Shown piece by piece: positions 26,015-35,818 of a stretch of DNA of 64,000 nucleotides. A model generated the notes under the pieces. It made no database searches. It saw only the letters and a list, made by a program, of their open reading frames with translations, and was not told the origin of the DNA. Positions within the stretch are counted from its first letter, which is position 1, and the number at the start of each line of letters is the position of its first letter. The stretch comes from Bradyrhizobium cytisi. GTDB taxonomy: Bacteria > Pseudomonadota > Alphaproteobacteria > Rhizobiales > Xanthobacteraceae. The position numbers and the translations under genes were made by a program. The DNA lies in NCBI RefSeq assembly GCF_008123515.1, contig NZ_VSSR01000006.1, positions 62,001 through 126,000 on the forward strand, written 5' to 3'.

Positions 26015-26236
26015 ATGAAAGCCACGTCCGACCGCAAAGGTCAGTCACCCACGTATCTGCTCGCCAGCGAGACCACGGGCACGCACCTCGCGCATTGGCC
26101 GCCGCCCCACCGCAGCAAGGAAGGCAAGCCCGTCTTGGTCTTCACGAAGCATGCCGAGGGCAAGCCGGCGAAGCGTGCAAACCCGCGCGGCTGGCGCCTG
26201 ACGCGCGCGGTCTTCTCAGAATTCGCCGACGAGTAA
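26015..26236 (+). CDS. Hypothetical 73-aa protein
   Basis: 73 aa, basic and soluble, starting at an ATG preceded by GGGAG. It contains YLLASETTGTHLAHWPPPHR and a Lys/Arg-rich middle, then GWRLTRAVFSEFADE. No domain was recognised. It sits alone on the plus strand between glmS and glmU, ending 6 bp before the glmU stop. The 19-bp palindrome at 25963 lies just upstream and may control it. Confidence 0.6.
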   Translation: MKATSDRKGQSPTYLLASETTGTHLAHWPPPHRSKEGKPVLVFTKHAEGKPAKRANPRGWRLTRAVFSEFADE

Positions 26237-26242
26237 CGCCGC

Positions 26243-27610
26243 TCACTTCTCGGGCTTCTTGTCCACTTTCTTGCCCTCTGTCTTCAGCTCGCGGTAACGC
26301 GCAGCACCACCTTCGCGGATGGTCTGCGGGCTGCGCTCCAGCGCCATGGCGTCATCGGGCACATCGCGCGTGATCACCGAGCCTGAGCCGATATAGGCGC
26401 CATTGCCGATCTTCACCGGCGCGACCAGCGAGGAGTTGGTACCGACGAAGGCGCCCTGCCCGATCACCGTCTTGTGCTTCTTGAAGCCGTCGTAGTTGCA
26501 GGTGATGGTGCCGGCGCCGATGTTGGAGTTGGCGCCGATGGTGGCGTCGCCAATGTAGGAGAGATGGTTGACCTTGACGCCGGCCTCCAGCGTCGCGGCC
26601 TTGGTCTCCACGAAATTGCCGATCCGCGCGCCATCGCCGAGCGAGGTGCCGGGGCGCAGCCGCGCATAAGGCCCGATCGAGACGTTCTTGCCGAGCGTAG
26701 TCTGCACGATATGCGAGAAGGAATGGATCACGGTGCCGTCGGCGATCGAAACGCCCGGCCCGATCACCACGAAGGGCTCGATGGTGACGTCCTTGCCGAA
26801 CACGGTATCGACTGAGAGATAGACGGTTTCGGGGCCGATCAGCGTGACGCCGGCCTCCATCGCAGCCTTGCGCAACCGCGCTTGCATCACGCTTTCCGCT
26901 TCTGCAAGCTGGGCCTTGGTGTTGATGCCGCGCACTTCGTCCTCGCTGGTTTCGATCACCACGGACTCCCATCCATTGTCGCAGGCGACGCCGACCGCAT
27001 CGGTCAGGTAATACTCGCCCTTGGAATTCGCATTGCCTATTTTGTCGAGGATCGCGAGCGCGCGGCGGCCGTCGATCGCCATCACGCCGGCATTGCACAG
27101 ATCGATCTTGCGCTCGTCCGCGCTGGCGTCGGCGTGCTCACGGATCGCGACCAGGCGGTCGCCCTCGACGATGAAGCGGCCATACCCGGTCGGGTCCGCT
27201 GCGCGAAAGCCGAGCGCGGCAATCGCGGCACCTTTCGCGAGCGGCGCGCGGAGCCGCGCAAAAGTCTCGGCCGAGATCAGCGGCGTATCGCCGAACGCGA
27301 TCAGAACATCATCCACGCCGCGCGCAATCGCCTCCCGCGCCGCCAGGACCGCGTGCGCGGTGCCGAGCCGCTCGGCCTGCACGAAGATGAGCGCATCGGA
27401 CCGGATCCGCTTCGCCTCGTCCGCGACCGCGTGGTGATCGGGGCCGATCACGACCGCAAGCGCAGTGCCGGTTCCGCGCGGTGCGGCACCGAGCACATGG
27501 GCAAGCAGCGTCTGGGAAGCTACGGGATGCAGCACCTTCGGCAGGCTGGATCGCATGCGCGTGCCTTCGCCGGCGGCGAGCACGATCGTGAGGCTTGAGC
27601 GGACGGTCAT
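26243..27610 (-). CDS. glmU: Bifunctional GlmU: N-acetylglucosamine-1-P uridyltransferase / glucosamine-1-P acetyltransferase
   Basis: 455 aa from ATG 27610, the usual GlmU length. The N-terminal pyrophosphorylase starts [22 protein letters not shown] (GxGTRM loop) and has [14 protein letters not shown]. The C-terminal half is a left-handed beta-helix of hexapeptide repeats ([33 protein letters not shown]). It makes UDP-GlcNAc from the product of GlmS plus GlmM. The frame is open further upstream, but the motif begins three residues after this start. Confidence 0.96.
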   Translation of the reverse strand: MTVRSSLTIVLAAGEGTRMRSSLPKVLHPVASQTLLAHVLGAAPRGTGTALAVVIGPDHHAVADEAKRIRSDALIFVQAERLGTAHAVLAAREAIARGVDDVLIAFGDTPLISAETFARLRAPLAKGAAIAALGFRAADPTGYGRFIVEGDRLVAIREHADASADERKIDLCNAGVMAIDGRRALAILDKIGNANSKGEYYLTDAVGVACDNGWESVVIETSEDEVRGINTKAQLAEAESVMQARLRKAAMEAGVTLIGPETVYLSVDTVFGKDVTIEPFVVIGPGVSIADGTVIHSFSHIVQTTLGKNVSIGPYARLRPGTSLGDGARIGNFVETKAATLEAGVKVNHLSYIGDATIGANSNIGAGTITCNYDGFKKHKTVIGQGAFVGTNSSLVAPVKIGNGAYIGSGSVITRDVPDDAMALERSPQTIREGGAARYRELKTEGKKVDKKPEK

Positions 27611-27776
27611 CGCAATCCTGTCAAATACGGCCGAATCAATCATCACACGATGGGCGACGAGAGCTTGCCGCCTTGCTACCCCCGCAAACACCCGGAATTC
27701 AAGTGCGAGGGGGTTTTCCTGTTAATGTTCCCTGATTGATTCGGGGAAGCCAGGCGGGGCTGGGCACTAAACGTTC

Positions 27777-29213
27777 ATGGCAAAGGATTCCGACCCACTG
27801 GCGGATGCCTTCGGCGACAAGGAGACCGGCGGGCTGTTCTCCGGACTCTTGGCTGAAGAAAGCACGTTCGATCGCCGTATGATGTGGCGGCTGGGCTCAT
27901 GGGGCGCGACCGCTGTCGGCGCCGTCGTGATCGCCGTTTTGGCCAACCAGGCCCAGCTCGGCTGGCGCCGCGACCAGGTCGCCTCCGCCGATCTCGCCCA
28001 CCAGTCCGACCGTCTCCAGGTGCTGACCAAGGAAAGCCAGCTCGAAGCGCGTCGCCTCGCCTCCGCCATCGAGACGCTGAACACCGATCGCGACCGGCTC
28101 TATTCGCGCGTCACGGTGCTCGAGCAGGGGCTCGATTCCGTCACCGGCGCCATCGCCAAGCAGAGCGCGACATCGCCGCAGCCCCCCGCATCGAAGCCGC
28201 AGGACTCGCCCGTCGCCGCCGCGCAGCCCTCGACCCCGGCTCCGGATGTCGCACCAGTCGCCTCGACCGCGGCCTCGCTGGTCGACAAGCCGCGCGCAGG
28301 CGCCGGCAAGGAGCCCAAAGAGCCGTCGAAGGAAACATCGAAGGAAACTTCAAAGGACAGTTCGAAAGAGGCTGCAAAGGATCTGCCGGGCCCGCCGCCG
28401 CAGACCGCGGCCGCCGCTTCGCTCGTTCCGCAGTCGCCGCTGACGACGTCGGCACTTCCGATCCTCCCGCTGGTGCCATCGAAGTCGATCATGGCGCCGC
28501 CTGATCCGGCGGCCTCGAAACTGATTCAGCCGGACACCTCAGAGAAGAAACCCGAAGCGGCGCCCGCTCCCACCGAAATCGCCGCGGCCCCAGTCAAACC
28601 GCCCGAGGCAACCGAAGCCGAGTCGCCCGCAATCGCAGTCCAGCAGACGCGCTTTGCCATCGATCTCGGCGGTGCGAACTCAGTCGACGGCCTGCGCGCA
28701 CTCTGGCGCGGCCTGAGCAAGTCCAATCCGGAGGTCGCAGCACTTCGGCCGATCATCATGATCAAGGAAGGCAATAACGGCCTCGGGATGCAGCTTCGTC
28801 TGGGTGCCGGCCCCCTGATCAACGCCGCCGCCGCCGCAAAGCTCTGCGCAGGCCTTGCCGAGAACGCCCGCCACTGCGAGACGACCGTGTTCGACGGCCA
28901 GCGCTTGTCGATGCGCGGCAGCTCGGAGAAGGGCCAGGACAAGAACCAGGACAAGGGTTCAGACAAGAACCAGGACAAGAGCTCGGAGAAGAGCCAAGAG
29001 AAGAGCCAGGACTCAGTGCCGCAAGCCGAGACCGCCCCGCCGGCGCCCGCGCCCGCCGCCAAGCCTGACAAGCACCGCCGCAGCTACTCATCCAAGCGCT
29101 CGTCAAAGCGTGAGGAGCCCGCACCTGCGCCAGCGCCACAGCCAGCAGCGGCCGCCGCCAAGCCGGAGACGGCGTCGGCGAGCTCGACGATATCGTCGTT
29201 CTTCAGACGGTAG
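27777..29213 (+). CDS. Membrane-anchored protein with Ser/Lys repeats and a SPOR-like domain
   Basis: 478 aa. A single membrane segment around residues 40-58 (WGATAVGAVVIAVLANQ) follows a short cytoplasmic head, then a coiled-coil stretch (residues 80-125). A long Pro/Ala linker carries a low-complexity KETSKETSKDSSKEA tract. A folded region near residues 298-390 (RFAIDLGGANSVDGLRALWR ... GPLINAAAAAKLCAGL) matches the strand-helix pattern of SPOR peptidoglycan-binding domains. A second low-complexity tract (repeated DKNQDK/SEKSQEK) and a basic tail end it. A division- or envelope-related role is likely. Confidence 0.75.
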   Translation: MAKDSDPLADAFGDKETGGLFSGLLAEESTFDRRMMWRLGSWGATAVGAVVIAVLANQAQLGWRRDQVASADLAHQSDRLQVLTKESQLEARRLASAIETLNTDRDRLYSRVTVLEQGLDSVTGAIAKQSATSPQPPASKPQDSPVAAAQPSTPAPDVAPVASTAASLVDKPRAGAGKEPKEPSKETSKETSKDSSKEAAKDLPGPPPQTAAAASLVPQSPLTTSALPILPLVPSKSIMAPPDPAASKLIQPDTSEKKPEAAPAPTEIAAAPVKPPEATEAESPAIAVQQTRFAIDLGGANSVDGLRALWRGLSKSNPEVAALRPIIMIKEGNNGLGMQLRLGAGPLINAAAAAKLCAGLAENARHCETTVFDGQRLSMRGSSEKGQDKNQDKGSDKNQDKSSEKSQEKSQDSVPQAETAPPAPAPAAKPDKHRRSYSSKRSSKREEPAPAPAPQPAAAAAKPETASASSTISSFFRR

Positions 29214-29267
29214 GACTGTCAGGACTTCCGATTGAATCGGCGGCGCGTCTCCCTGAGACTGCGCCGT

Positions 29268-29477
29268 TCAAAGAACAGCCGCCAGTTGGCTGATCTTGAT
29301 AGCCGCGCAAATGATCATGCCCCAAAGCGCAAAATTGACCTGCAACGCTTCAACCATTGCCAACCTCGCTCGCATCCTCGCAGTCGCGTTCTTGAAGGAT
29401 GTGATCTGCTCCTGACTGGATCTGCGATCACGCCCACGCTTCAGGTCGGACGTTAGGCGACGTTTGAACTCTCGCAA
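29268..29477 (-). CDS. Possible small membrane protein
   Basis: An open frame ending in a convincing hydrophobic C-terminus (EALQVNFALWGMIICAAIKI then a stop), preceded by a charged segment that could be a cytoplasmic head. The start is not settled: a TTG at 29477 gives 69 aa, an ATG at 29375 gives 35 aa, and neither has a good ribosome site. It occupies the 377-bp gap between the SPOR-like gene and the next membrane protein, where nothing else is visible. It could be a fragment of a longer gene. Confidence 0.35.
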   Translation of the reverse strand: MREFKRRLTSDLKRGRDRRSSQEQITSFKNATARMRARLAMVEALQVNFALWGMIICAAIKISQLAAVL

Positions 29478-29590
29478 ATCCGTATGGCTACGGTTCCGAT
29501 ACGTTCGGGGTGCTGCAAATGCGATGCCCCCTGGTGTAAAAATGCCCCGCCCCTGTTGCTCCCTCCGGCCATCCCGACCATATTGCCCCC

Positions 29591-29971
29591 ATGACAAAAA
29601 AGCCGTTTCGCCTCACGCCGTATCAGGTGCAGTTTCTCATCGTCGTCGGTTTCGTCACCGTCGGCTGGGCGCTCTATGTGCGCTATCTCGCCGTCGAGTT
29701 CTCGCAAGTGTCGCTCGCATGCGATGCCGGCTTGCAGACCATGATCTGCAAGGCGCGCTCGGTGTCGACGTCGCTGTTCAAGAATTCGGTGTTCGGCATC
29801 GTCGCGCTGGTGATCGCGACGCTGAACCTGATGCGGCCTTCGATCGTGCTGCTCACGCTCGGCGTGGTCGCAGCCGGCCTCGGCATCGTGCTCTACAACA
29901 TCGTGCTGTCGGGCCTGGCGATCGGCCTGCTCATCCTTGGCTTTGCTCGGCCCGCGCCCGCCACAGCGTGA
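29591..29971 (+). CDS. Hypothetical membrane protein, 126 aa
   Basis: 126 aa with three to four hydrophobic segments (FLIVVGFVTVGWALYVRYLA, FGIVALVIATLNLMR, IVLLTLGVVAAGLGIVLYNI, GLAIGLLILGFA) and one Cys pair flanking GLQTMI. No family was recognised. Its last 41 bases overlap the end of the convergent ndvC-type gene, so both transcripts must run through each other. Confidence 0.7.
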   Translation: MTKKPFRLTPYQVQFLIVVGFVTVGWALYVRYLAVEFSQVSLACDAGLQTMICKARSVSTSLFKNSVFGIVALVIATLNLMRPSIVLLTLGVVAAGLGIVLYNIVLSGLAIGLLILGFARPAPATA

Positions 29972-31691
29972 GCGCGAACAGGAGATAGATCGCGCAGGTC
30001 CACATCGCCTGCCAATTGTCGCGGCCTTCGTTCAGGATCACGTAGACGGCCGACAGCGCCAGCAGCCCTGCGAACACGGCTTCTGCGATCGGGCGAACGC
30101 CGATCTGCGGGCGGTTCAGCATCAACAGCGCGAACGGCACCACCGCCATCGTCAGCGAGGCATAGGGGAAGTCGCGGTAGCGCGGGTCGAACACGAAGCC
30201 GAGCGCGGTCTCGGCCGCGATCACCGCCGTCACCGCCAGGGTCAGGCCGAGCACGGCGGAGAGCTTCGACCATTTCCGTCCCTCGCGCGGGCCAAGCAGG
30301 TCGAGGAAGCTCGGCAAATTGCGGCCGATGACGAGCGCCTGCGCGCATAAGATCGGCGACAGGATGCCGGCCAACAGCAGCATGCCCCATTGCAGCCAGC
30401 CGCCCCAGCCGTAGCTCTCGTAAATCATCTTGTCGGTGGCAATCCCGAGCAGGATGCCCGCTGATGTCGCGGAGATGCCGACGCCGAGCCAGGCGGAGAA
30501 GCGCGGCGTCCAGGGCCGGCGGCGCAGCGTGATGCCGGCCACCGCAAACACCAGCACGCTGAGAACCATGCCGGCGCCCATGTACCATTTCCAGAACGGG
30601 AAATTGCTGATCGGCTCGCCCGGCGGATATTTCAGCTGTCGCCGCACGGAATCGAACAGGCCCCAATAGCCGCCGACGGTGCCTTCGAGCTGCCGCTTCC
30701 ACGGCTGGTCGTAGGCCTCGATCAGGTTGACGCGAAACTTCAGCGCCTTCGCGAGCCCCAGGATTTCCGAGACGACGCGCGCCTGGTTGGTGCGTGACGG
30801 CAGCGCGCCGTCGCGCATGCGACCTTCGCTCGGCCAGCCGGTCTCGCCGATCAGGATCTCCTTGCCGGGGAACGCCACCGCCATGCGCTCGCGGATCGCC
30901 TCGACATGGCTCGCCGCGAACTTCGCCTTCACCGGCATATCCTCCCAATAAGGCAGGATATGAATCGTGACGAAATCGACGGCGTCATAGACGTCGCGGT
31001 TCTTCAGCCAGTACTCCCAGACGTCGGCATAGGTAATGGGCACGCTGACCTGCGCCTTCACCGAACGGATAATCGCGGTGAGATCCGACGTCGTCATCTC
31101 TCCGCGCAGCAGCACCTCGTTGCCGACGACGAGCGAGGAGATGGTGTCGGGGAATTCCTTGGTGAGGCGCACAGCGGTCGCAACCTGCGCTAAATTCTTG
31201 GCGCGGTTGCTGCCGAGCCAGATACCCTGGATTATCTTCAGCCCGCCGATCCTGGTCGCGACCGCCGGCACCTGGTCGAGCCCGTTCTCGATCGAGTAGG
31301 TGCGGACGCAGTCGGTGATCTGCTTGAGCTGGCGCAAATCCTGCTCGAGCTGGTCGGCCTCGATATGGGTCCATTCGTTCAGCGGCGTCTGGTCGCCGCG
31401 GAACGGCGCGTAGGAGACGCATTGCACCTTGTCATTGGGATCGATGGGCGCGCGCGCGAGCGTGATCGGCGTGGCCAGCCACCACCACACGGAAGCAATC
31501 GCACAGAAGGAGACAAGCAGAAGCGCCAGTGGCGTACGAAGTGAAATCGGTTCCGTCCTCCGCGAGGGTCCGTCGATTACCTGCTCGCGCGCCATCTGCC
31601 AAGGGGGTACCCGGGTCGGCTGCGCGCTCTCCCCGACGGATTGGGCTGCGGCCGTTCGACCGGGCCCTAGGATCGTGACTTTGCTGGACAA
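29931..31691 (-). CDS. ndvC: GH17-type beta-glucan transferase with membrane domain (NdvC)
   Basis: 586 aa from TTG 31691; an ATG at 31595 is an alternative. One N-terminal membrane segment (LALLLVSFCAIASVWWWLA) precedes a glycoside hydrolase family 17 domain, with the acid/base glutamate in LVVGNEVLLRGE and the nucleophile in ILIGETGWPSEGR. About eight C-terminal membrane segments follow. The size (about 63 kDa) and the divergent partnership with ndvB match B. japonicum NdvC, required for the beta-1,6 linkages of cyclic beta-1,3;1,6-glucan. These glucans work in osmoadaptation and nodulation. Confidence 0.87.
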   Translation of the reverse strand: MSSKVTILGPGRTAAAQSVGESAQPTRVPPWQMAREQVIDGPSRRTEPISLRTPLALLLVSFCAIASVWWWLATPITLARAPIDPNDKVQCVSYAPFRGDQTPLNEWTHIEADQLEQDLRQLKQITDCVRTYSIENGLDQVPAVATRIGGLKIIQGIWLGSNRAKNLAQVATAVRLTKEFPDTISSLVVGNEVLLRGEMTTSDLTAIIRSVKAQVSVPITYADVWEYWLKNRDVYDAVDFVTIHILPYWEDMPVKAKFAASHVEAIRERMAVAFPGKEILIGETGWPSEGRMRDGALPSRTNQARVVSEILGLAKALKFRVNLIEAYDQPWKRQLEGTVGGYWGLFDSVRRQLKYPPGEPISNFPFWKWYMGAGMVLSVLVFAVAGITLRRRPWTPRFSAWLGVGISATSAGILLGIATDKMIYESYGWGGWLQWGMLLLAGILSPILCAQALVIGRNLPSFLDLLGPREGRKWSKLSAVLGLTLAVTAVIAAETALGFVFDPRYRDFPYASLTMAVVPFALLMLNRPQIGVRPIAEAVFAGLLALSAVYVILNEGRDNWQAMWTCAIYLLFALTLWRARAEQSQG

Positions 31692-31821
31692 AAATCCAAT
31701 TACAGGTCATTGGATTTTGCGGGACTTTTCCGCCGCATTGGAGACCCATTTGGACGCCATCACGTCTCGGCGTCCGCGAGGTCCTTCCGCGCGGACGAGC
31801 GGCTGAGATATTGGGGAATTC

Positions 31822-32415
31822 ATGCGGCGACGGGTGTTCGAGTTACGAAATGCGGTCCTGCGGCAGTTCGCCGCCACGTTGGCCGTCTCCTCCCTTGTCC
31901 TCCTGGCCAATCTTGGTGGCGCCTCGGCCCAGAGCGGCTCGCCCGCCCCTGACCAGGGCAAGGCTGCCGCCCAACCCGCCGACGCCGCCAAGGACGCGGC
32001 CCAGAACCAGCGCCGCACCGACGAGTTCGCGGAAGCTGCTCAAGTCATCAACGGCCCGGCCGGCAACCCCGAATGCGTCTGGCTCGGCCGGCGCGTGGTG
32101 CGGCTGATGTGGCGGGATGACCTCGATACCGCATTCCGCCATCTCGACCTCTATGACCGCTTCGGCTGCCCCGGCGGCCACATCCAGGCGGCGTTCCGCT
32201 GCCTGACCCGCTTCGGCGCCCAGATCGATCCCAAGATTGCCGAGACCCTGGACAGCCGTGTCCACGCTTGCTGGATCAACCCGGCTTCCCAGCCGCAGCA
32301 GGCGGCCGCCGCGGCATCGCAGCCGCCGGCGCCGACCACCGGCAATTCGCAAGCCCCCCAGCCGGCCGCGAGCCCCACGCCTGCGGCAAGCCCGTCGCCG
32401 GCACCCCAGAAATAG
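31822..32415 (+). CDS. Secreted protein between ndvC and ndvB (ndvD position)
   Basis: 197 aa with a Sec signal peptide (AATLAVSSLVLLANLGGASA), an Ala/Gln linker, a compact core with four cysteines (GNPECVWLG, RFGCPGG, FRCLTRFG, VHACW) and a low-complexity Ala/Pro/Gln tail. The core would be disulfide-bonded in the periplasm. It sits directly between ndvC and ndvB, where a third glucan gene (ndvD) has been described in B. japonicum. From memory I cannot confirm that this is the same gene, so no symbol is given. Confidence 0.75.
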   Translation: MRRRVFELRNAVLRQFAATLAVSSLVLLANLGGASAQSGSPAPDQGKAAAQPADAAKDAAQNQRRTDEFAEAAQVINGPAGNPECVWLGRRVVRLMWRDDLDTAFRHLDLYDRFGCPGGHIQAAFRCLTRFGAQIDPKIAETLDSRVHACWINPASQPQQAAAAASQPPAPTTGNSQAPQPAASPTPAASPSPAPQK

Positions 32416-32637
32416 CCGCGATCGTTTCAGCCTCCGTTCAGGAACGATCGGCGATAGCAACAGACGGCACTGCCGCGCGTTGACCGGACCGAACAAGGCC
32501 ATGCCCTGATAAGGACATGAGGCCATGACAGTTGAGAAACCGTGCGGCAGAGGTATGCTCCCTTTGCCGTGGACTTGGTCGGATCTCGGGGTCGGATCCG
32601 CTTCCCTGCCCCCTCAGCCCCTTTTGGTTTAGCCGCG

Positions 32638-35298
32638 ATGCGCGTTGTCGCCGCCGTTCTGTTGCTCGTGTCCATGCTCCACGCCGGCCTCTGGGGAGTC
32701 CTGCGCGACAAGGAACCCGCGCCTGATTTCAAGGGCCTGTTGCCCAGCCTGTCTTATACGCCGTTCGAACCGGGACATATTGTCGACAACAACCTCGACC
32801 CCGACAAGATACGTGCCGATCTGAAAAAGCTCTCGACCCTCACGCGTGCGATTCGGTCTTACTCGGCGACAGAAGGCAACGAATTGGTGCCGCCGATCGC
32901 CGCCGAGTTCGGGCTCAAAGTCACGGTCGGAGCCTGGATCGGCAAGGATCCGGAGCGCAACGAGCGGGAGATCAAGGCTGCTATCGCGCTCGCGCGCAAG
33001 AACAGCAACGTGAACGGCGTCGTCGTCGGCAACGAGGTGATCTACCGCGGTGAGCAGAAGGTCGAAGACCTCATCGAGATGATCAAGCGGGTGAAGAGTG
33101 CGGTGCGCGTGCCCGTCACCACCGGCGAGATCTGGAACATCTGGCGCGACAACCCCGACCTCGGCTCCAACGTCGATTTCATCGCCGCGCACGTCCTGCC
33201 CTATTGGGAAAACTTCCGGTCGGACCAGGCCGTCGACCAGGCTGTGGACCGCTACAACCTCTTGCGCAACCAGTTCCCGGGCAAGCGCATCGTCATCGCC
33301 GAATTCGGCTGGCCGAGCGCGGGCTATAATCTGCGCAATGCAGATCCAGGTCCGTTCCAGCAGGCGCTGACGCTGCGCAATTTCGTCAGCCGCGCCGAGG
33401 CGCTGGGCATGGAATACAACATCGTCGAAGCGATCGATCAGCCCTGGAAGTATTTTGAGGGCGGCGTCGGTCCGTACTGGGGCATCCTCAACGCCAGCCG
33501 CGAGCCGAAATTCGCCTGGACCGGCCCGGTCGAGAATCCCGACTATTGGAAGCTGATGACGATCGCACTGCTGGTCGGCATCCTCTTGTCGCTTCCGATC
33601 CTGCGGCTGGAGCAGCCGACCGCCAGGCAGGCGTTCCTGCTGTCGGCCACCGCCAACGGCGTCGGCGCCTGGGCCGCGACCGTATTCGCGTTCTGGAACG
33701 GGCATTATTTTCTCTTCGGCTCGGCCTTCGCGCTGACGCTCGGCATGATACTTCTTGTTCCCCTTGTCCTCATCGCGATGGCCCGGATCGACGAGATCGC
33801 GGCCGTCGCGTTCGGCCGGCCGCCGCAGCGGCTGCTCGCCAAGGGCAAGCCGGTCGAGAACGTGCCCGAGAGTTACTATCCGAAGGTCTCGATCCACATC
33901 CCCGCCTATTTCGAGCCGGTCGAGATGCTCAAGCAGACGCTCGATGCGCTGTCGCGGCTCGACTATCCGAACTACGAATGCGTGGTCATCATCAACAACA
34001 CGCCCGATCCCGCCTTCTGGCAGCCGATCCAGGACCACTGCCGCGCGCTCGGTGAACGCTTCAAGTTCATCAACGCCGAGAAGGTGCAGGGTTTCAAGGC
34101 CGGCGCGTTGCGCATCGCCATGGACCGCACCGCCGTCGATGCCGAAATCATCGGCATTCTCGATGCCGACTATGTCGTCGAGCCCGACTGGCTGAAGGAC
34201 CTCGTGCCGGCCTTCGCCGACCCGCGCGTCGGCCTCGTGCAGGCGCCGCAGGAGCACCGCGACGGCGATCTGTCGATCATGCACTACATCATGAACGGCG
34301 AATATGCCGGCTTCTTCGACATCGGCATGGTCCAGCGCAACGAGCTCAACGCCGTCATCGTGCACGGCACGATGTGCCTGATCCGCCGCGCCGCGATGGA
34401 CATGGCCGGCGGCTGGTCATCCGACACGATCTGCGAAGACAGCGATCTCGGGCTTGCGATCCAGGAGCTTGGCTGGACCACGCATTACACCAACCACCGC
34501 TACGGCCAGGGCCTGCTGCCCGACACCTACGAGGCGTTCAAGAAGCAGCGCCACCGCTGGGCCTATGGCGGGCTCCAGATCGTGAAGAAGCACTGGCGGC
34601 AGTTCCTGCCGGGCCGAAGCCGGCTCACGCCCGACCAGAAGCGCGAATATGGTCTTGGCTGGCTGAACTGGCTCGGGGCCGAAAGTCTCGGCGTGGTCGT
34701 GGCACTGCTCAACCTCATCTGGGTGCCGATCGTCGCCTTCGCCGACATCGCGATCCCTGACAAGATTCTGACGCTGCCGATCATCGGCGCCTTCGTCGTC
34801 TCGCTCGCGCACTTCCTGTCGATGTACCGCGCGCGCGTCGCGATCAAGCCCGGCCAGATGCTGGGCGCCATGATCGCCGCGATGAGCGTGCAATGGACGG
34901 TCTCGCGTGCGGTCGCGCAAGGACTGATCACCGAGCACATCGCCTTCGCGCGCACCTCCAAGGGCGGCCTGTCCAGGATGTCGATCGAGTTCCAGGCGTT
35001 CTGGGAGGCCGTGATCGGCGCCCTGCTCCTGATCGGCTCTGGCGTGCTAATCGCCTCCAACAGTTTCAGGCAGATCACCGAGATCTACATCTTCGCCGGC
35101 GTGCTGGTGCTGCAGAGCCTGCCGTTCCTGGCCGCGGTCGCGATTGCGATCCTCGAGCTCAGCCGCATCAACTCGTTCCAGTTCTGGCGCGACAGTTCGA
35201 TCCGCACAGCCGAGCTGATCGGCCTCCGCCCGGTCGCCCTGCCGGCGCCCGGCAACGCCCAGCCGGTGCCGAGCGAGGTGCGGCGGGAGGCGAACTGA
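32638..35298 (+). CDS. ndvB: NdvB: GH17 domain fused to a processive GT2 beta-glucan synthase
   Basis: 886 aa from ATG 32638; the frame is open to a GTG at 32542. A membrane anchor comes first, then a GH17 domain (VVVGNEVIYRG and IVIAEFGWPSAG hold both catalytic glutamates). Membrane segments and a family 2 glycosyltransferase domain follow, with ILDADYVVEPDWL (DxD), the CEDSDLG acid and KKQRHRWAYGG (QxxRW), then more C-terminal membrane segments. The protein would polymerise UDP-glucose into beta-1,3-glucan while the GH17 part remodels or cyclises it. It diverges from ndvC, with the secreted Cys protein between them. Confidence 0.92.
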   Translation: MRVVAAVLLLVSMLHAGLWGVLRDKEPAPDFKGLLPSLSYTPFEPGHIVDNNLDPDKIRADLKKLSTLTRAIRSYSATEGNELVPPIAAEFGLKVTVGAWIGKDPERNEREIKAAIALARKNSNVNGVVVGNEVIYRGEQKVEDLIEMIKRVKSAVRVPVTTGEIWNIWRDNPDLGSNVDFIAAHVLPYWENFRSDQAVDQAVDRYNLLRNQFPGKRIVIAEFGWPSAGYNLRNADPGPFQQALTLRNFVSRAEALGMEYNIVEAIDQPWKYFEGGVGPYWGILNASREPKFAWTGPVENPDYWKLMTIALLVGILLSLPILRLEQPTARQAFLLSATANGVGAWAATVFAFWNGHYFLFGSAFALTLGMILLVPLVLIAMARIDEIAAVAFGRPPQRLLAKGKPVENVPESYYPKVSIHIPAYFEPVEMLKQTLDALSRLDYPNYECVVIINNTPDPAFWQPIQDHCRALGERFKFINAEKVQGFKAGALRIAMDRTAVDAEIIGILDADYVVEPDWLKDLVPAFADPRVGLVQAPQEHRDGDLSIMHYIMNGEYAGFFDIGMVQRNELNAVIVHGTMCLIRRAAMDMAGGWSSDTICEDSDLGLAIQELGWTTHYTNHRYGQGLLPDTYEAFKKQRHRWAYGGLQIVKKHWRQFLPGRSRLTPDQKREYGLGWLNWLGAESLGVVVALLNLIWVPIVAFADIAIPDKILTLPIIGAFVVSLAHFLSMYRARVAIKPGQMLGAMIAAMSVQWTVSRAVAQGLITEHIAFARTSKGGLSRMSIEFQAFWEAVIGALLLIGSGVLIASNSFRQITEIYIFAGVLVLQSLPFLAAVAIAILELSRINSFQFWRDSSIRTAELIGLRPVALPAPGNAQPVPSEVRREAN

Positions 35299-35575
35299 CT
35301 TACTTCGGCGTGGATGACCGGCCGCCAATCGAGTTGAAAATCCCGGGCTAAGCGATGGAAATGTCGCGCATATCCCCGCCTCTGGCGCGATCTTCGGCAG
35401 CCGCGCGCGCTATTGACCTCGGCGCCCCATCCCCCTACACAGCGCGGGCCGAAAGCATGATCCGGAAACAGCCGGTTTTCCCCGCAGCACTTCAGTCAAA
35501 CGCGGCGGCAAGACATGCTTTTCCAAATGTCCGAAGACGATGGCGATTGATTTCTGAAGCCATCGGCGGCCATGG

Positions 35576-35651
35576 GAGCGCGTAGCTCAGCCGGTAGAGC
35601 ACGTGACTTTTAATCACGGGGTCCTGGGTTCGAGCCCCAGCGCGCTCACCA
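35576..35651 (+). tRNA. tRNA-Lys (anticodon TTT)
   Basis: 76 nt. Acceptor GAGCGCG pairs with CGCGCTC, the D arm is GCTC...GAGC, the anticodon stem CGTGA/TCACG encloses CTTTTAA with anticodon TTT, the T arm CTGGG-TTCGAGC-CCCAG is standard, and ACCA is encoded. The 3' part from 35604 is duplicated at 51633-51680, so this tRNA is the integration site of the element that follows and remains intact. Confidence 0.97.
35604..35651. repeat. attL core: 48-bp direct repeat within tRNA-Lys
   Basis: Starts at TGACTTTTAATCACGGGG and runs through the encoded CCA. It is identical, base for base, to 51633-51680; the bases on either side of the two copies differ. Confidence 0.95.
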
Positions 35652-35699
35652 ACAAAATCAAAGACTTAGGCCAATTCAGCGTCAGTCGCAAAATCCCTC

Positions 35700-35719
35700 G
35701 TGTCTGCACCGTGTCTGCA
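35700..35719 (+). promoter_or_regulatory. Candidate integrase arm-type site pair (attL side)
   Basis: Two copies of GTGTCTGCA at 35700-35708 and 35711-35719, offset by exactly 11 bp and 49 bp inside the attL core. The same pair with the same offset recurs near attR (51474/51485) and mid-element (46893/46904). Confidence 0.6.
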
Positions 35720-35818
35720 AATGCATTGCCGTCCCTGGGCGGAGTGAGTCAATTGGACTCAGGGACATGGCGCTCGCCGCGACGGCACGATTCACGCTCC
35801 AGGCAGAGGGAGCGTGAA

